Positions 41,115 to 49,458 of a stretch of 55,994 nt of DNA are shown in pieces. Source of the DNA: Oscillospiraceae bacterium (GTDB lineage Bacteria > Bacillota > Clostridia > Oscillospirales > Oscillospiraceae); assembly GCA_017458335.1 (NCBI GenBank), contig JAFTFT010000042.1, positions 1-55,994 of the forward strand, in the 5' to 3' direction. How positions within the stretch are numbered: the stretch's first letter is position 1; every line of letters starts with the position of its first letter. The translations under genes and the position numbers were made by a program. The notes beneath the pieces were generated by a model. That model worked only from the letters and a program-made list of their open reading frames with translations, ran no database searches and was not told the origin of the DNA.

Positions 41115-41204
41115 TTATTTATGCTTATTCTTCTTGGAGTTCCACACCAGAAGAAATACCAGTGCGGCGGAAGCTGCGGCAATAGACAGAATTTGACTGA
41201 TCAT
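41115..41204 (-). CDS. 29-residue single-pass membrane protein
   Basis: A very short frame with a full AGGAGG seven bases before the ATG. The product starts MISQILSIAAASAALVFLLV and continues WNSKKNKHK: a polar start, one hydrophobic helix of about 17 residues and a basic cytoplasmic tail. The good ribosome site and clean membrane topology argue that it is real. It is located between metK and cdsA on the same strand. Small proteins like this often bind and tune a membrane enzyme; CdsA is the nearest candidate (inference). Confidence 0.6.
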   Translation of the reverse strand: MISQILSIAAASAALVFLLVWNSKKNKHK

Positions 41205-41259
41205 GGTTCATCCTCCTTGTCGTTTTTGAATGAGAGGCCATATGGTTCAGGCTCCTGGA

Positions 41260-42414
41260 TCATCGAATCAGAATTTCTGCTAAATCGGTTTTTTCCCAAG
41301 GCATTTCAGTCGCATTTCTGCCAAAGTGCCCATAGCAGGAGACCTTTGAGAAATTGGGACTTTTCAGATCGAACTGCCGAATGATAGCAGCGGGTCGTGG
41401 GTCGACCCGGGAAATCAGGATTGCTTGAATAATCTGATCATCCAGCCTTCCGGTTCCAAAGCAATCCACCAGGATGGACGTAGGCTCCGAAAGACCGATG
41501 GCATAGCTTAACTGGATCTCGCATTTTTCGGCCAGACCTGCGGCAACCACATTTTTTGCCATATACCGGGCCATGTACGCGCCGCTGCGGTCTACCTTGG
41601 AGGCATCTTTGCCGGAGAAGGCGCCGCCTCCGTGCCGCGCATATCCGCCATAGGTATCCACGATCAGCTTACGACCGGTCAATCCGGAATCTGCCGCTGG
41701 CCCGCCCTCGACAAAACGTCCGGTGGGATTGATGAAAAACTGGGTATCCCGGTCGATCATAGCGGTAGGCAACGCCGGAAGAATCACATGAGAAAGAATT
41801 CGGTCACGAAGCTCCTCTATGGTAATATCTTTGACATGCTGCGCAGAGAGGACGACAGCGCTGATACGTTTGGGATCGCCGTTTTCATACTCGACGGTAA
41901 CCTGAGACTTCCCGTCCGGCAGCAGGAAAGGCAGTTCGCCATTCCTGCGTACAAGCTCGAGGCGCTTTGTGAGCGCGTGAGCCAACTCAATCGGCAGCGG
42001 CATATAGCAGTCGGTTTGCTTGCAGGCATAACCGAACATCATGCCCTGATCACCAGCGCCGTCATCCAATTCCTCTTCGCTGGACAACCGTCGTACGCCG
42101 CGGGCAATGTCCGGAGATTGTTCGTGCAAATCCACCGTGACCCGGCAGCTCTCCGCGTCAAAGCCGTGGCCGGGCTGCGTATAGCCTACCTCAGTGATAA
42201 CCATTCTTGCGATCGATTCATAGTCAACATGTGCTGAGGATGAGATCTCGCCAAAGATGTGGACCAGATCGGTCGCGCAGGTGACTTCACAGGCGACATG
42301 GGATTCCGGGTCCTGCCGCAGCACCTCATCGAGTATGCGGTCAGCGATCTGATCGCAGAGCTTATCAGGATGTCCTCGAGTGACGGATTCGGAAGTAAAA
42401 AAGCTTTTTGCCAT
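41260..42414 (-). CDS. metK: S-adenosylmethionine synthetase
   Basis: A 384-residue enzyme that makes SAM from ATP and methionine. Clear family motifs are TSESVTRGHPDKLCDQIAD, GDQGMMFGYA and GGGAFSGKDASKVDRSGAY, as well as the C-terminal DLKSPNFSKVSCYGHFGR. Gene order places it directly behind a radical SAM gene (45-base gap) on the same strand, so it may provide SAM for that enzyme. Typical genomes have one housekeeping metK outside such clusters, so this may be a second, pathway-linked copy (inference). Confidence 0.95.
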   Translation of the reverse strand: MAKSFFTSESVTRGHPDKLCDQIADRILDEVLRQDPESHVACEVTCATDLVHIFGEISSSAHVDYESIARMVITEVGYTQPGHGFDAESCRVTVDLHEQSPDIARGVRRLSSEEELDDGAGDQGMMFGYACKQTDCYMPLPIELAHALTKRLELVRRNGELPFLLPDGKSQVTVEYENGDPKRISAVVLSAQHVKDITIEELRDRILSHVILPALPTAMIDRDTQFFINPTGRFVEGGPAADSGLTGRKLIVDTYGGYARHGGGAFSGKDASKVDRSGAYMARYMAKNVVAAGLAEKCEIQLSYAIGLSEPTSILVDCFGTGRLDDQIIQAILISRVDPRPAAIIRQFDLKSPNFSKVSCYGHFGRNATEMPWEKTDLAEILIR

Positions 42415-42459
42415 GGTGTCAACTCCTCATAACGGATCTCATCTGTGAAGATGGTCTGC

Positions 42460-43827
42460 TCACTGCTCTCCCGCCGCGAGACGGGCTTTTTCTTCTTTTC
42501 TTGCCTCCCAGATCTCCTCGGCTTTAGGTGCCCAGCAGGCGGCATAGCTGTCGCACTTGGCACAGAGATGATCCGCCGTCTCCGGAGACTGCATATCGGT
42601 GGACTTCGCTCCGGTCTTTTCCACCATGGCGCGCAGCTTGGCGGGATTCTCCAGCATCGGGCAGGGCTGCATCATGTTCTCATTGAAGGGCTGCCCGTCA
42701 TGGTAGGCCTGGAACAGCGGAGAACGCATGGTCTCCAGCAGAGTCTTCTCCCGGATGTTGGAATCCGAATAGTGGATGAAAACGCATGGATCCACATCGC
42801 CGTTTGCGTTGATGTGCATATAGCGGCGGCCCCCGGCGATGCAGCCGCCCACGAACTCCGCATCGTTCTGGAAGTCCATAGCGAACAGTGGCTTGCGAGT
42901 GCGGTAATCACGGATGCGGTTATAGACCGTCTGCCGCTGCTCCGGCGTGGGCAGCAATTTGGGAGAAGCGTCGTTGCCTACAGGCATGTAGTGGAAGTAC
43001 CAGACGAAATAGGCTCCCATTCGGATGAGCATATCGTAGTATTCCTCGGAGGTGATGGAGTCGTAGTTTGCGCTGGTATAGCAACAGGAGATGCCGTACA
43101 GAAGCTTCCGGCTGTGCAGCAGTTCCATGGCCTGGACAACTTTCATGAACACGCCGTCACCTCGTCTGGAATCCGTGGCCGCCTCGAAGCCCTCCAGAGA
43201 AATGGCTGGAACGAAGTTTTTGACTCGCAGCATCTCATCAGCAAAAGCTTCGTCGATCAGAGTGCCGTTGGTGAAGCAGAGGAAAACACAGTCATTATGC
43301 TTTTCACAGAGCTTGATAATATCCTTCTTGCGCACCAGAGGTTCGCCGCCGGTGTATATGTACAAATAGACGCCCATCTCCTTGCCCTGGCAAATGATGT
43401 CGTCGATCTCGTCAAAGCTCAGGTTCAGCTTGTTGCCATACTCCGCTGCCCAGCAGCCTGTACAGTGCAGATTGCAGGCGGAGGTGGGATCCAGCAGGAT
43501 CGCCCAGGGAATGTTGCAGTTATACTTGTTCCGCAGTTCCTCCTGTTTGTCCCAGCCGATCAGATTGGCATTAATGAAGAAATTGACAGCAACGGTGGTC
43601 AGCACCTCCGGATCCACATCGTTGACCATGTGGCGCACGAAAGGATAATAGGTATTGTCAGGATCTTCGATAGCCGCGCGCACGGCCGCCCGCTGGCTGG
43701 GGAATTCGCCCTTCGAGAATTTATCCGCCCAGTCGATCAATTTCGGCAGGTTCTTTTCCGGATCCTTATAGAGGTACTGAAACGCTTTTTCCAGTCCTAA
43801 TCTTTTGATAGTAGTTGTTGCAGACAT
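42460..43827 (-). CDS. Radical SAM/SPASM protein of unknown target
   Basis: A 455-residue protein. The first ~105 residues form a helical domain of their own. The radical SAM ligands are Cys118, Cys122 and Cys125 (CNLHCTGC), followed by YIYTGGEPLVRK and CFTNGTLIDE. The C-terminal region holds cysteines for extra clusters (GGCIAGGRRY, DPCVFIHYSD, CPMLENP, CAKCDSYAACW), a SPASM-like arrangement. Substrates of such enzymes include peptides and small molecules. The neighbours are metK, cdsA and membrane proteins and no small precursor peptide gene was found, so a lipid or envelope target is possible (inference). AGGAGGGG precedes the ATG. Confidence 0.85.
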   Translation of the reverse strand: MSATTTIKRLGLEKAFQYLYKDPEKNLPKLIDWADKFSKGEFPSQRAAVRAAIEDPDNTYYPFVRHMVNDVDPEVLTTVAVNFFINANLIGWDKQEELRNKYNCNIPWAILLDPTSACNLHCTGCWAAEYGNKLNLSFDEIDDIICQGKEMGVYLYIYTGGEPLVRKKDIIKLCEKHNDCVFLCFTNGTLIDEAFADEMLRVKNFVPAISLEGFEAATDSRRGDGVFMKVVQAMELLHSRKLLYGISCCYTSANYDSITSEEYYDMLIRMGAYFVWYFHYMPVGNDASPKLLPTPEQRQTVYNRIRDYRTRKPLFAMDFQNDAEFVGGCIAGGRRYMHINANGDVDPCVFIHYSDSNIREKTLLETMRSPLFQAYHDGQPFNENMMQPCPMLENPAKLRAMVEKTGAKSTDMQSPETADHLCAKCDSYAACWAPKAEEIWEARKEEKARLAAGEQ

Positions 43828-43845
43828 CTTTACCCCTCCTGCAAT

Positions 43846-44136
43846 TTATGCTTTATCCTGTTGCTGAAGAATTCTTTTCAGCTCTTTTGTCTCTGCTTCC
43901 ACTTCTTTTTTTGCTTTCCGGATGGAGGCCTAGTGCTCTCTTTCGGCCTCGAGTCTTTCCTTGTGGATTTCCTTTTCTACATTCAAAACCTGAGCTTTTT
44001 CGTCCGATACCCTCTTGATTTCCCGGGCTTCTGCCTTTACCTGCTTTTTCAGCTCGTGCATATCCTGCTGAGTTTTCTTTTTTGTATCCCGAAGATCTGC
44101 TTTGATAGCGTGCTCAACTTTTTTGTATTCTTTCAT
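43846..44136 (-). pseudogene. Coiled-coil protein gene interrupted by an in-frame TAG
   Basis: From the ATG at 44136 the frame codes for 68 highly charged residues (Lys, Glu, Asp, Arg rich) and meets TAG at 43930-43932. It then continues in the same frame for 27 more residues of the same kind (ASIRKAKKEVEAETKELKRI, then LQQQDKA) to a TAA. The uninterrupted product would be a 96-residue coiled coil. GAGAGGAG precedes the ATG. Either a nonsense mutation truncates it, or the amber codon is suppressed. The function is unknown; it lies between the membrane protein genes and the radical SAM gene. Confidence 0.6.
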
Positions 44137-44201
44137 TGAAAAGTCTCCTCTCTCAATGTGTTTTTATTGTATCTTGCAAGTATTTTGTCCTCCATATGCA
44201 G

Positions 44202-44240
44202 AAGCGCCAGTTCTCCCAATTCTTGAGAAAACCGGCGCTT
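44202..44240. other. Imperfect hairpin in the gap behind the CmpB-like gene
   Basis: AAGCGCC and GGCGCTT (44202-44208 with 44234-44240) with partial inner pairing TTCTC/GAGAA. On the plus side it is followed by GATTTTTT, but no plus-strand gene ends here; on the minus side there is no T-run. Confidence 0.35.
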
Positions 44241-44293
44241 GTATTCGATTTTTTAGCAAAAGCGTGGTTTTATCTGATTTTTTGGCAATACCG

Positions 44294-45043
44294 TCAGGCC
44301 GCGCGATCGGAATGCTTCCGGCGTATTTTTTCGACAGCCTCCTGCGCCTCCCTCAGATGTTCTGTCAAGGGTCGATCCGAGCGAAAGGCAAAGAAGAAGT
44401 ATACGCGCTTCGACGCCCGCTCCTGGGCGGCGTGAATATGGGCCTTGAGATTCTCGACCTTCACAATCACCCCGTTCTCATCGGCAAAGGCCTTCACGCG
44501 AGCGACCCAATGGGCGCTTGATGCCATGTCAACAAGGAATACGCCGAAGAACAAGCCAATCACAAAAGAAAATGCCAGATTCTCCGAAAGCCAGAAGAGT
44601 GCGGAGAGAATATGCGGATGCACAAGAAAATAGTATCCGGCACCGAGAAGCGCCCAAAAGATGGAAAACAGCGGGCAAATCAGCCCCTGGATGTTACCCC
44701 GGCAGTTGCTGTAGTCCCAAAGGCGGATCTTTGCTCCTTTGAGCAGCATTAGGCCGCCGATGTATTCGATAAGCGTCATGCTGACAGCCATTCCTACAAA
44801 CAATACCGCTTTCCCATACAAACTGTTATCGAGCCCGGTTGCGTTCCCGACACGAGCCAGAAGATACAGCGCACAGAGTCCAAAACCATAGATGGGCAGA
44901 TAGGGACCGGTGCAAAAGCCGGGATTGATCCACTTATGTTCCGGGTTTGAGCTGGAAAAGAATTTCCGAAAAAACAGTTCCAGAACCCAGCCAAATACAG
45001 AGCCGATAAAAAATAGAAAGGCGAGCGTAAGAAACAGATTCAT
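44294..45043 (-). CDS. Membrane protein of the CmpB-like (putative ABC transporter) family
   Basis: A 249-residue protein with about five hydrophobic segments, then a basic cytoplasmic tail of ~60 residues. The family mark is GWVLELFFRKFF followed by WINPGFCTGPYLPIYGFG. Later segments keep TLIEYIGGLMLL and WDYSNCRGNIQGLICPLFS. Despite the family name no ABC partner is present, and the function of the family is not established. It overlaps the upstream TVP38-like gene by ATGA. Confidence 0.82.
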   Translation of the reverse strand: MNLFLTLAFLFFIGSVFGWVLELFFRKFFSSSNPEHKWINPGFCTGPYLPIYGFGLCALYLLARVGNATGLDNSLYGKAVLFVGMAVSMTLIEYIGGLMLLKGAKIRLWDYSNCRGNIQGLICPLFSIFWALLGAGYYFLVHPHILSALFWLSENLAFSFVIGLFFGVFLVDMASSAHWVARVKAFADENGVIVKVENLKAHIHAAQERASKRVYFFFAFRSDRPLTEHLREAQEAVEKIRRKHSDRAA

Positions 45044-45726
45044 AAAGACTTTCCTTCCGTGTTCTTTTTCTTCCGAAGCAGGAAGTATAGGATAACAATC
45101 GCGGCTATGCAGACGAGGATATTAAATGCCAGCGCCCACCAGAACACAGGGGAAGACAGGTCACCAACACTTGTCCCCATGATGGTGTAGGCGGCCATCA
45201 GCGGGAAAATTCCAATAAGGGAACCGAGCAGATAGGACGAGTAACGGCTGTTCACAGCGCCCATGTACAATCCTACCGGCAGCAATGGCAGCCCACAGGC
45301 ACGGAGCAAAAGACTTGTGAGCCATTCCCGCTTAGAAGAGATAGCGGATACTTTCTCTATTATGGGATGTTTTTCCGCGATATACCGAAGCACCGGCGCT
45401 CCCATGGTTCGCCCGATCCAATAGGTAGGCGTAACCATAATCGCAGCTCCGAGTGTGTTAAGCAGCAGGGCGACTGGCAGCGGAAACATAATGCCGTTGG
45501 CCGCATAAAGAACGCCGGAGTGCATCAGAAAATCCACACTTTTCAGGAGGAACAAACCCGCCATGGTCAACAAGGCCAGCAATGTGCTTTCCGGCTGATA
45601 ATTGAGAAGCTCCTGAACGGACAGATTGCCATTGCTTTTCACGAAAAGAACGACGACGCTCGTCCATGCGAAAGCCAATACTGCGCCCCATATCCATTTC
45701 CATCTGGCATCAATGATCGGCTTCAT
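45040..45726 (-). CDS. TVP38/TMEM64 (DedA-related) membrane protein
   Basis: A 228-residue protein with about six hydrophobic segments and the SNARE_assoc core: LLNTLGAAIMVTPTYWIGR, then LLLRACGLPLLPVGLYMGA, where the buried Arg and Pro are typical. Relatives in the DedA superfamily move or flip lipids such as undecaprenyl phosphate or phospholipids. It overlaps the CmpB-like gene and follows the next upstream gene by two bases, so three genes form one unit. Confidence 0.85.
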   Translation of the reverse strand: MKPIIDARWKWIWGAVLAFAWTSVVVLFVKSNGNLSVQELLNYQPESTLLALLTMAGLFLLKSVDFLMHSGVLYAANGIMFPLPVALLLNTLGAAIMVTPTYWIGRTMGAPVLRYIAEKHPIIEKVSAISSKREWLTSLLLRACGLPLLPVGLYMGAVNSRYSSYLLGSLIGIFPLMAAYTIMGTSVGDLSSPVFWWALAFNILVCIAAIVILYFLLRKKKNTEGKSL

Positions 45727-45728
45727 TG

Positions 45729-46928
45729 TTACATCTCTCTATACTTGCTCATCGTAACGCGAAACAGATCTTTTGTGCTCGGAGGTGTGATCGTTATCGC
45801 GTTGGCTCCTGCCAGAATAGTCTCACAGATGCTCTCGTCGCCGCCTCCGCCGGTGGCAATAATAGGGACATCCGGATATTGCGTGCGGATTTTTCGCACG
45901 ATGTCAGGGGTATCTATACCGCCTGCCACATTGATGATAGCCGCGCCCGACTCCAAACGACGGGCAATATTGGTATCTTCATTGACCACTGTGATCACAA
46001 CCGGGATGTCCACAGCCGCTGAGACAGCACGGAGATTGGGGTTGGAAATCGGCGCGTTGAGCACGATCCCCATTGCGCCCTGACCCTCCGCATCCTTGGC
46101 AAGCCCGATGGTCCGGATGCCCTTGGTCGTTCCCCCGCCCACGCCGCAGAAGACTGGCACATAGGCCGCTTTGATGATCGCTTCGCTGATTGCCTGCTGG
46201 GGCGTGAAAGGGTAGACGGCAAAAATGGCGTCTGCATCGCAGTTGCGAATGATGGCAAGATCTGTTGTAAACAAAAGCGATTTTATCCTGCGCCCGTTTA
46301 CGACGATCCCGCTGGCCTCATACACGGCAGTGGGCATTTTCAGAATTTGATGCCGTAAACTGCTTTGAACGGTAGGCGCACTGTTCTTTACAGCGGGCGG
46401 ACGCTTCCCCTCCACAAGCTTTTCCAGTACCGTGCGGGTCTTCTCCAGCGCAGGCTCGGACGACAGAGATTCCGAGGAAAGGACATGGTTCAGAGCGTTT
46501 TGTCGGCGCAAGTTGTCATCCGCTCCTACCAACACTGTTACAGCGGGAAATGGTACTTCTCTCGACGCTCTGCTCAGCAGCATCGACGCGACAGGCTCGG
46601 CGCAAAGGACTAGTTCATATTCCCCATCCCTGATGAAGCGAGCGAGCTCCTTCGCGCATATATTGACCAGCTTGTGAAGGCCGCCCTTTTCAGGAGCTTC
46701 TGCCTCAGATTTGCTCAGGGCGGAAAAACCTTCTGTAAGCAGCTCCTGAACGTGCCGCCGGACGAGCTTACGGGAGTGTGCATTGATTTGCGAAACCGAA
46801 TCCGCCAGGAATGAGAACCAGTCCAGCGCTTCACAGACGTCTCCGTGTGCTTCAAGGCATCCACGAAGAACGGTCAAAGCGTTCCGTTGCTCCTCTGTGC
46901 ATCGACTGCTGAGAATTAATACATGCAT
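45729..46928 (-). CDS. Two-domain protein: MGDG-synthase-like N-terminus and TIM-barrel-like C-terminus
   Basis: A 399-residue protein. Residues 1-~135 (MHVLILSSRCTEEQRNALTV onwards, then a helical part and LVLCAEPVASMLLSRAS) resemble the N-terminal Rossmann domain of monogalactosyldiacylglycerol-synthase-type glycosyltransferases, but without the usual Gly-x-Gly-His. Residues ~170-399 look like a TIM barrel with strands in the order IRNCDADAIFAVYP, YVPVFCGVGGGT, GAMGIVLNAPIS, PVVITVVN, AAIINVAGG, VPIIATGGGG and NAITITPPS. The GVGGG, ATGGGG and TITPP ends suggest phosphate binding. AAAGGAGG precedes the ATG. I do not know an assigned function for this combination. Confidence 0.6.
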   Translation of the reverse strand: MHVLILSSRCTEEQRNALTVLRGCLEAHGDVCEALDWFSFLADSVSQINAHSRKLVRRHVQELLTEGFSALSKSEAEAPEKGGLHKLVNICAKELARFIRDGEYELVLCAEPVASMLLSRASREVPFPAVTVLVGADDNLRRQNALNHVLSSESLSSEPALEKTRTVLEKLVEGKRPPAVKNSAPTVQSSLRHQILKMPTAVYEASGIVVNGRRIKSLLFTTDLAIIRNCDADAIFAVYPFTPQQAISEAIIKAAYVPVFCGVGGGTTKGIRTIGLAKDAEGQGAMGIVLNAPISNPNLRAVSAAVDIPVVITVVNEDTNIARRLESGAAIINVAGGIDTPDIVRKIRTQYPDVPIIATGGGGDESICETILAGANAITITPPSTKDLFRVTMSKYREM

Positions 46929-47059
46929 GGTGATTCCTCCTTTTTTCGCTACGCTTTGAGCAATCGCGCTCAATGTTAAGCATTTTTCGATCTTTGTCCG
47001 TACCAAGCAAAGAGAAAAAATGTTACGCTATGTCTATCTTAATTGTGAGGTGAAAGGCA

Positions 47060-47791
47060 TTGGCCCTGCGCGAATTTGGGGAATCCAAACAGTTGGAACA
47101 GTTTTTGCTCTCCCGTCTTGCCAAACGCGAGGTAACAGATATCGTACACAAATATGCCAAGCCCTATAAAGAACTCATGGCCTACTATCGCTGTGCAATG
47201 ATGGAGGTATCCGCTAAGTTCAACGTGCTCAATGAGGAGCTGTCTCTCCAATACGACCGTAATCCCATCGAAACCATCAAGACCCGGCTGAAATCACCGG
47301 AGAGCATCGTAGAAAAGCTACAGCGCCGCGGTTATCCGTTGACCGTGGAAAGCATAGAAAAGAATCTCAATGATGTGGCCGGCGTTCGGGTGATCTGCTC
47401 CTATACCTCCGACATCTACATGCTGGCCGATGCTTTTATACGCCAGGATGACATTACGCTTCTGGAACGAAAGGATTATATCGAAGATCCGAAGCCAAAC
47501 GGCTATCGGAGCCTCCATTTAATTGTAGAAATCCCCATTTTTCTGCACGATGAAAAACGGATGATGAAAGTGGAAGTGCAGTTTCGCACTATCTCTATGG
47601 ACTTCTGGGCCAGTCTCGAACACAAGATCCGTTATAAAAAAGAGCTTCCTGTCATTGAGGAAGTGGAAAAAGAACTCTATGAATGCGCCATCGTATCGGC
47701 GGAATTGGAGAATCGGATGGAGCGGATCCAGAAGCTGGCTGACCAGTACCGAAGCTACGAGACCGACCGGCAGGGCGGCCGCCCATGGTAA
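47060..47791 (+). CDS. Small alarmone synthetase, GTP pyrophosphokinase family
   Basis: A 243-residue protein with a single RelA/SpoT synthetase domain and no hydrolase, TGS or ACT domain. Family marks are SPESIVEKLQRRGYP, LNDVAGVRVICSY, DYIEDPKPNGYRSLHLIVE and VEVQFRTISMDFWASLEHKI. It transfers pyrophosphate from ATP to GTP or GDP to give (p)ppGpp or related nucleotides in the cytoplasm. The start is a TTG at 47060, behind GAGGTGAAAGG; no ATG or GTG nearby fits the family better. It is alone on the plus strand between two minus-strand units. Confidence 0.9.
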   Translation: MALREFGESKQLEQFLLSRLAKREVTDIVHKYAKPYKELMAYYRCAMMEVSAKFNVLNEELSLQYDRNPIETIKTRLKSPESIVEKLQRRGYPLTVESIEKNLNDVAGVRVICSYTSDIYMLADAFIRQDDITLLERKDYIEDPKPNGYRSLHLIVEIPIFLHDEKRMMKVEVQFRTISMDFWASLEHKIRYKKELPVIEEVEKELYECAIVSAELENRMERIQKLADQYRSYETDRQGGRPW

Positions 47792-47963
47792 CGACTGTCC
47801 TGCCCCGCACAGCTGCGGAATCCGTCGCACTCCTTACGGAAGTGTAAAACCATAGTATCGTCAAACATCCGCAGCCTCAACGGATCAAACCAAATGGATG
47901 TTTAAAAGTTCAAGCATTTCCCTATTTCGCCTGCTTTTTGAGCAACCTTGCTCTTTTGTTTGA

Positions 47964-48848
47964 TTATTCTTCTATCCCATCCGCAAAAGAGACCGCCACC
48001 GCTCCGGCACCACAGCAGCAGGAGACGACAGCGCCCATGGGCAGAATGGGAATCGTTCCTGATAGATGCGGGAAGCAAAGCTCGACAGCATTTTGCAGTC
48101 TCTCCGCACCGCCCTTGTTGTCACAATGGTAGACCACACATTTGTCCGGTCTAGGATGTTTCATCCGATAACTGCGAGAAATATAAAAGATACTCTGCTC
48201 AACAGCTTTCTTCTCATTGTGTGCACGGCTGAAAGACGTCAGTTCCCCGGCTTCATTCAGGCAAAAGAGCGTAAACGGATCCAGCACATGGCTTTTGACA
48301 GGGTATTTTTCCATAAAATCTTCTCGCCGCAGGGTACGAAGATTATCTGTGAACAGGACATGGTGATACCGACTTCGATTATCCAGAAGCCAGTTCATCA
48401 TGCTTTTCCGGGACAAGCCGCGTCGCTTTTGCTCTGCGGCATCCTGCACCAGCATGCCATAGCCAGCGGAGGTGCAGAGAGAATCCACAACCTGTATGCT
48501 TGTACCGGAATTGACCTGCATGAGCAAGTTTGCCACCTCTGTTGCCGTGCTGTATGAACTCGACAGGGCTCCGCTTGGCGCAACATGGATCACGTCGTAT
48601 TGCTCAATCAGTTCTGCAAACAGGACCAGATATTGTGTGAATCCGTTTTTTACAGCGACAGGACTGGCTCCGTGGTAGAGCGCGGCCATGCAGCATTGAT
48701 AGCGCGCCGCCTGCTCTTCAGCGGTGTCTTCCAGGTGCTCCTCACCAATCCGAAAATACTGCTGCAAAACGGGAATCCCCGCTTCCTTTGCGGATGCGGC
48801 GGTGAGGTCTGCGGTTGATTCGCAGGTAATGATATACTCCTTGCTCAT
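47964..48848 (-). CDS. DegV-family fatty-acid-binding protein
   Basis: A 294-residue DegV/FakB-type protein. The N-terminal ITCESTADLT and the HVAPSGALSSSYSTA stretch (the loop that holds the fatty acid carboxylate) are present, and VVDSLCTSAGYGMLV follows the family pattern. FakB proteins bind a fatty acid and present it to the kinase FakA; fakA is not in the window. The C-terminal domain is Cys-rich (VVSCCCGAGAVA). The ATG at 48848 has GGAGGAAGGA upstream. Its presence supports a fatty acid theme in this block. Confidence 0.88.
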   Translation of the reverse strand: MSKEYIITCESTADLTAASAKEAGIPVLQQYFRIGEEHLEDTAEEQAARYQCCMAALYHGASPVAVKNGFTQYLVLFAELIEQYDVIHVAPSGALSSSYSTATEVANLLMQVNSGTSIQVVDSLCTSAGYGMLVQDAAEQKRRGLSRKSMMNWLLDNRSRYHHVLFTDNLRTLRREDFMEKYPVKSHVLDPFTLFCLNEAGELTSFSRAHNEKKAVEQSIFYISRSYRMKHPRPDKCVVYHCDNKGGAERLQNAVELCFPHLSGTIPILPMGAVVSCCCGAGAVAVSFADGIEE

Positions 48849-48966
48849 GATCCTTCCTCCCCAAATGATCTTTGAACCCATTATAAAAAAGGGAGGGCGA
48901 TCGGATATGGATAGAACCGGGGCCGTGGCGCAAAGTTGAACAAACTGCCGGCTTTATCCAAAAAAG

Positions 48967-48996
48967 AAACAGGTACGGCAAATCTGCCATACCTGT
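48967..48996 (-). terminator. Terminator of the XRE regulator gene
   Basis: AACAGGTA and TACCTGTT (48967-48974 with 48989-48996) with inner pairing GGCA/TGCC. On the minus strand TCTTTTTT follows. Confidence 0.75.
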
Positions 48997-49020
48997 TATC
49001 CTGGGGTGTTATCTGGAGTC

Positions 49021-49326
49021 TTACGTTTCCGACAGTGCTGATCGGTTTTTCTCTCTCAGGTGCTTCGCCAAGGCTTGCAGCATTGCAACATCCTTCTCGG
49101 ACAATCCTGCGAGGTCGATCGTCTCTCTCCGATCCAGTCCCAGAAGATAATCCGTCGAAACGTGAAACACACCTGACAGCTTTATCAACACAAGAGGTGA
49201 GGGTGAGCGATCCTGCAGCTCATAGAAGCTGATGACCGACTTTGTTACGCCGATCAGTTGTCCCAATTGTTTTTGGGAAAGGCCTGCGTTTTTCCGCAGT
49301 TCCTTTAAGCGATGGCCAAATTCCAC
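49021..49326 (-). CDS. XRE-family transcriptional regulator
   Basis: A 101-residue protein with an N-terminal Cro/C1 helix-turn-helix: FGHRLKELRKNAGLSQKQLG, IGVTKSVISFYE, then the dimer-forming LSGVFHVSTDYLLGLD. A GTG at 49326 was taken as start because it gives the usual family N-terminus and has GGAG about ten bases ahead; a GTG at 49347 would add seven residues. No signal for the regulated genes is seen; it lies divergent to a TetR gene. Confidence 0.85.
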   Translation of the reverse strand: MEFGHRLKELRKNAGLSQKQLGQLIGVTKSVISFYELQDRSPSPLVLIKLSGVFHVSTDYLLGLDRRETIDLAGLSEKDVAMLQALAKHLREKNRSALSET

Positions 49327-49400
49327 TAATATCACACTCCGTTCCACATTTATTATGCAATAAAGAAGTGCAATATTGGTAGATTCAGAAACTAAAATTG

Positions 49401-49429
49401 TTGACCATCTACTCTAAAACTGCTATACT
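49401..49429 (+). promoter_or_regulatory. Promoter of the TetR gene at 49.4 kb
   Basis: TTGACC (49401-49406), 17 bases, TATACT (49424-49429). A nearby TATAAT at 49430-49435 overlaps. Confidence 0.7.
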
Positions 49430-49458
49430 ATATAATCATTTGAGCAAAGGGGGATTCT

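Noticed and set aside
42460-43827. The radical SAM/SPASM protein as a RiPP peptide maturase
   Set aside because: No short precursor gene with a leader-like sequence was found beside it. The 29-residue protein is a membrane helix, and the coiled-coil protein lacks a core of modifiable residues. It is not excluded if the peptide is encoded elsewhere.
43930-43932. TAG in the coiled-coil gene as a pyrrolysine codon
   Set aside because: No pyl genes or methylamine methyltransferases are in the window, and TAG ends another gene here in the normal way. A nonsense mutation is simpler.
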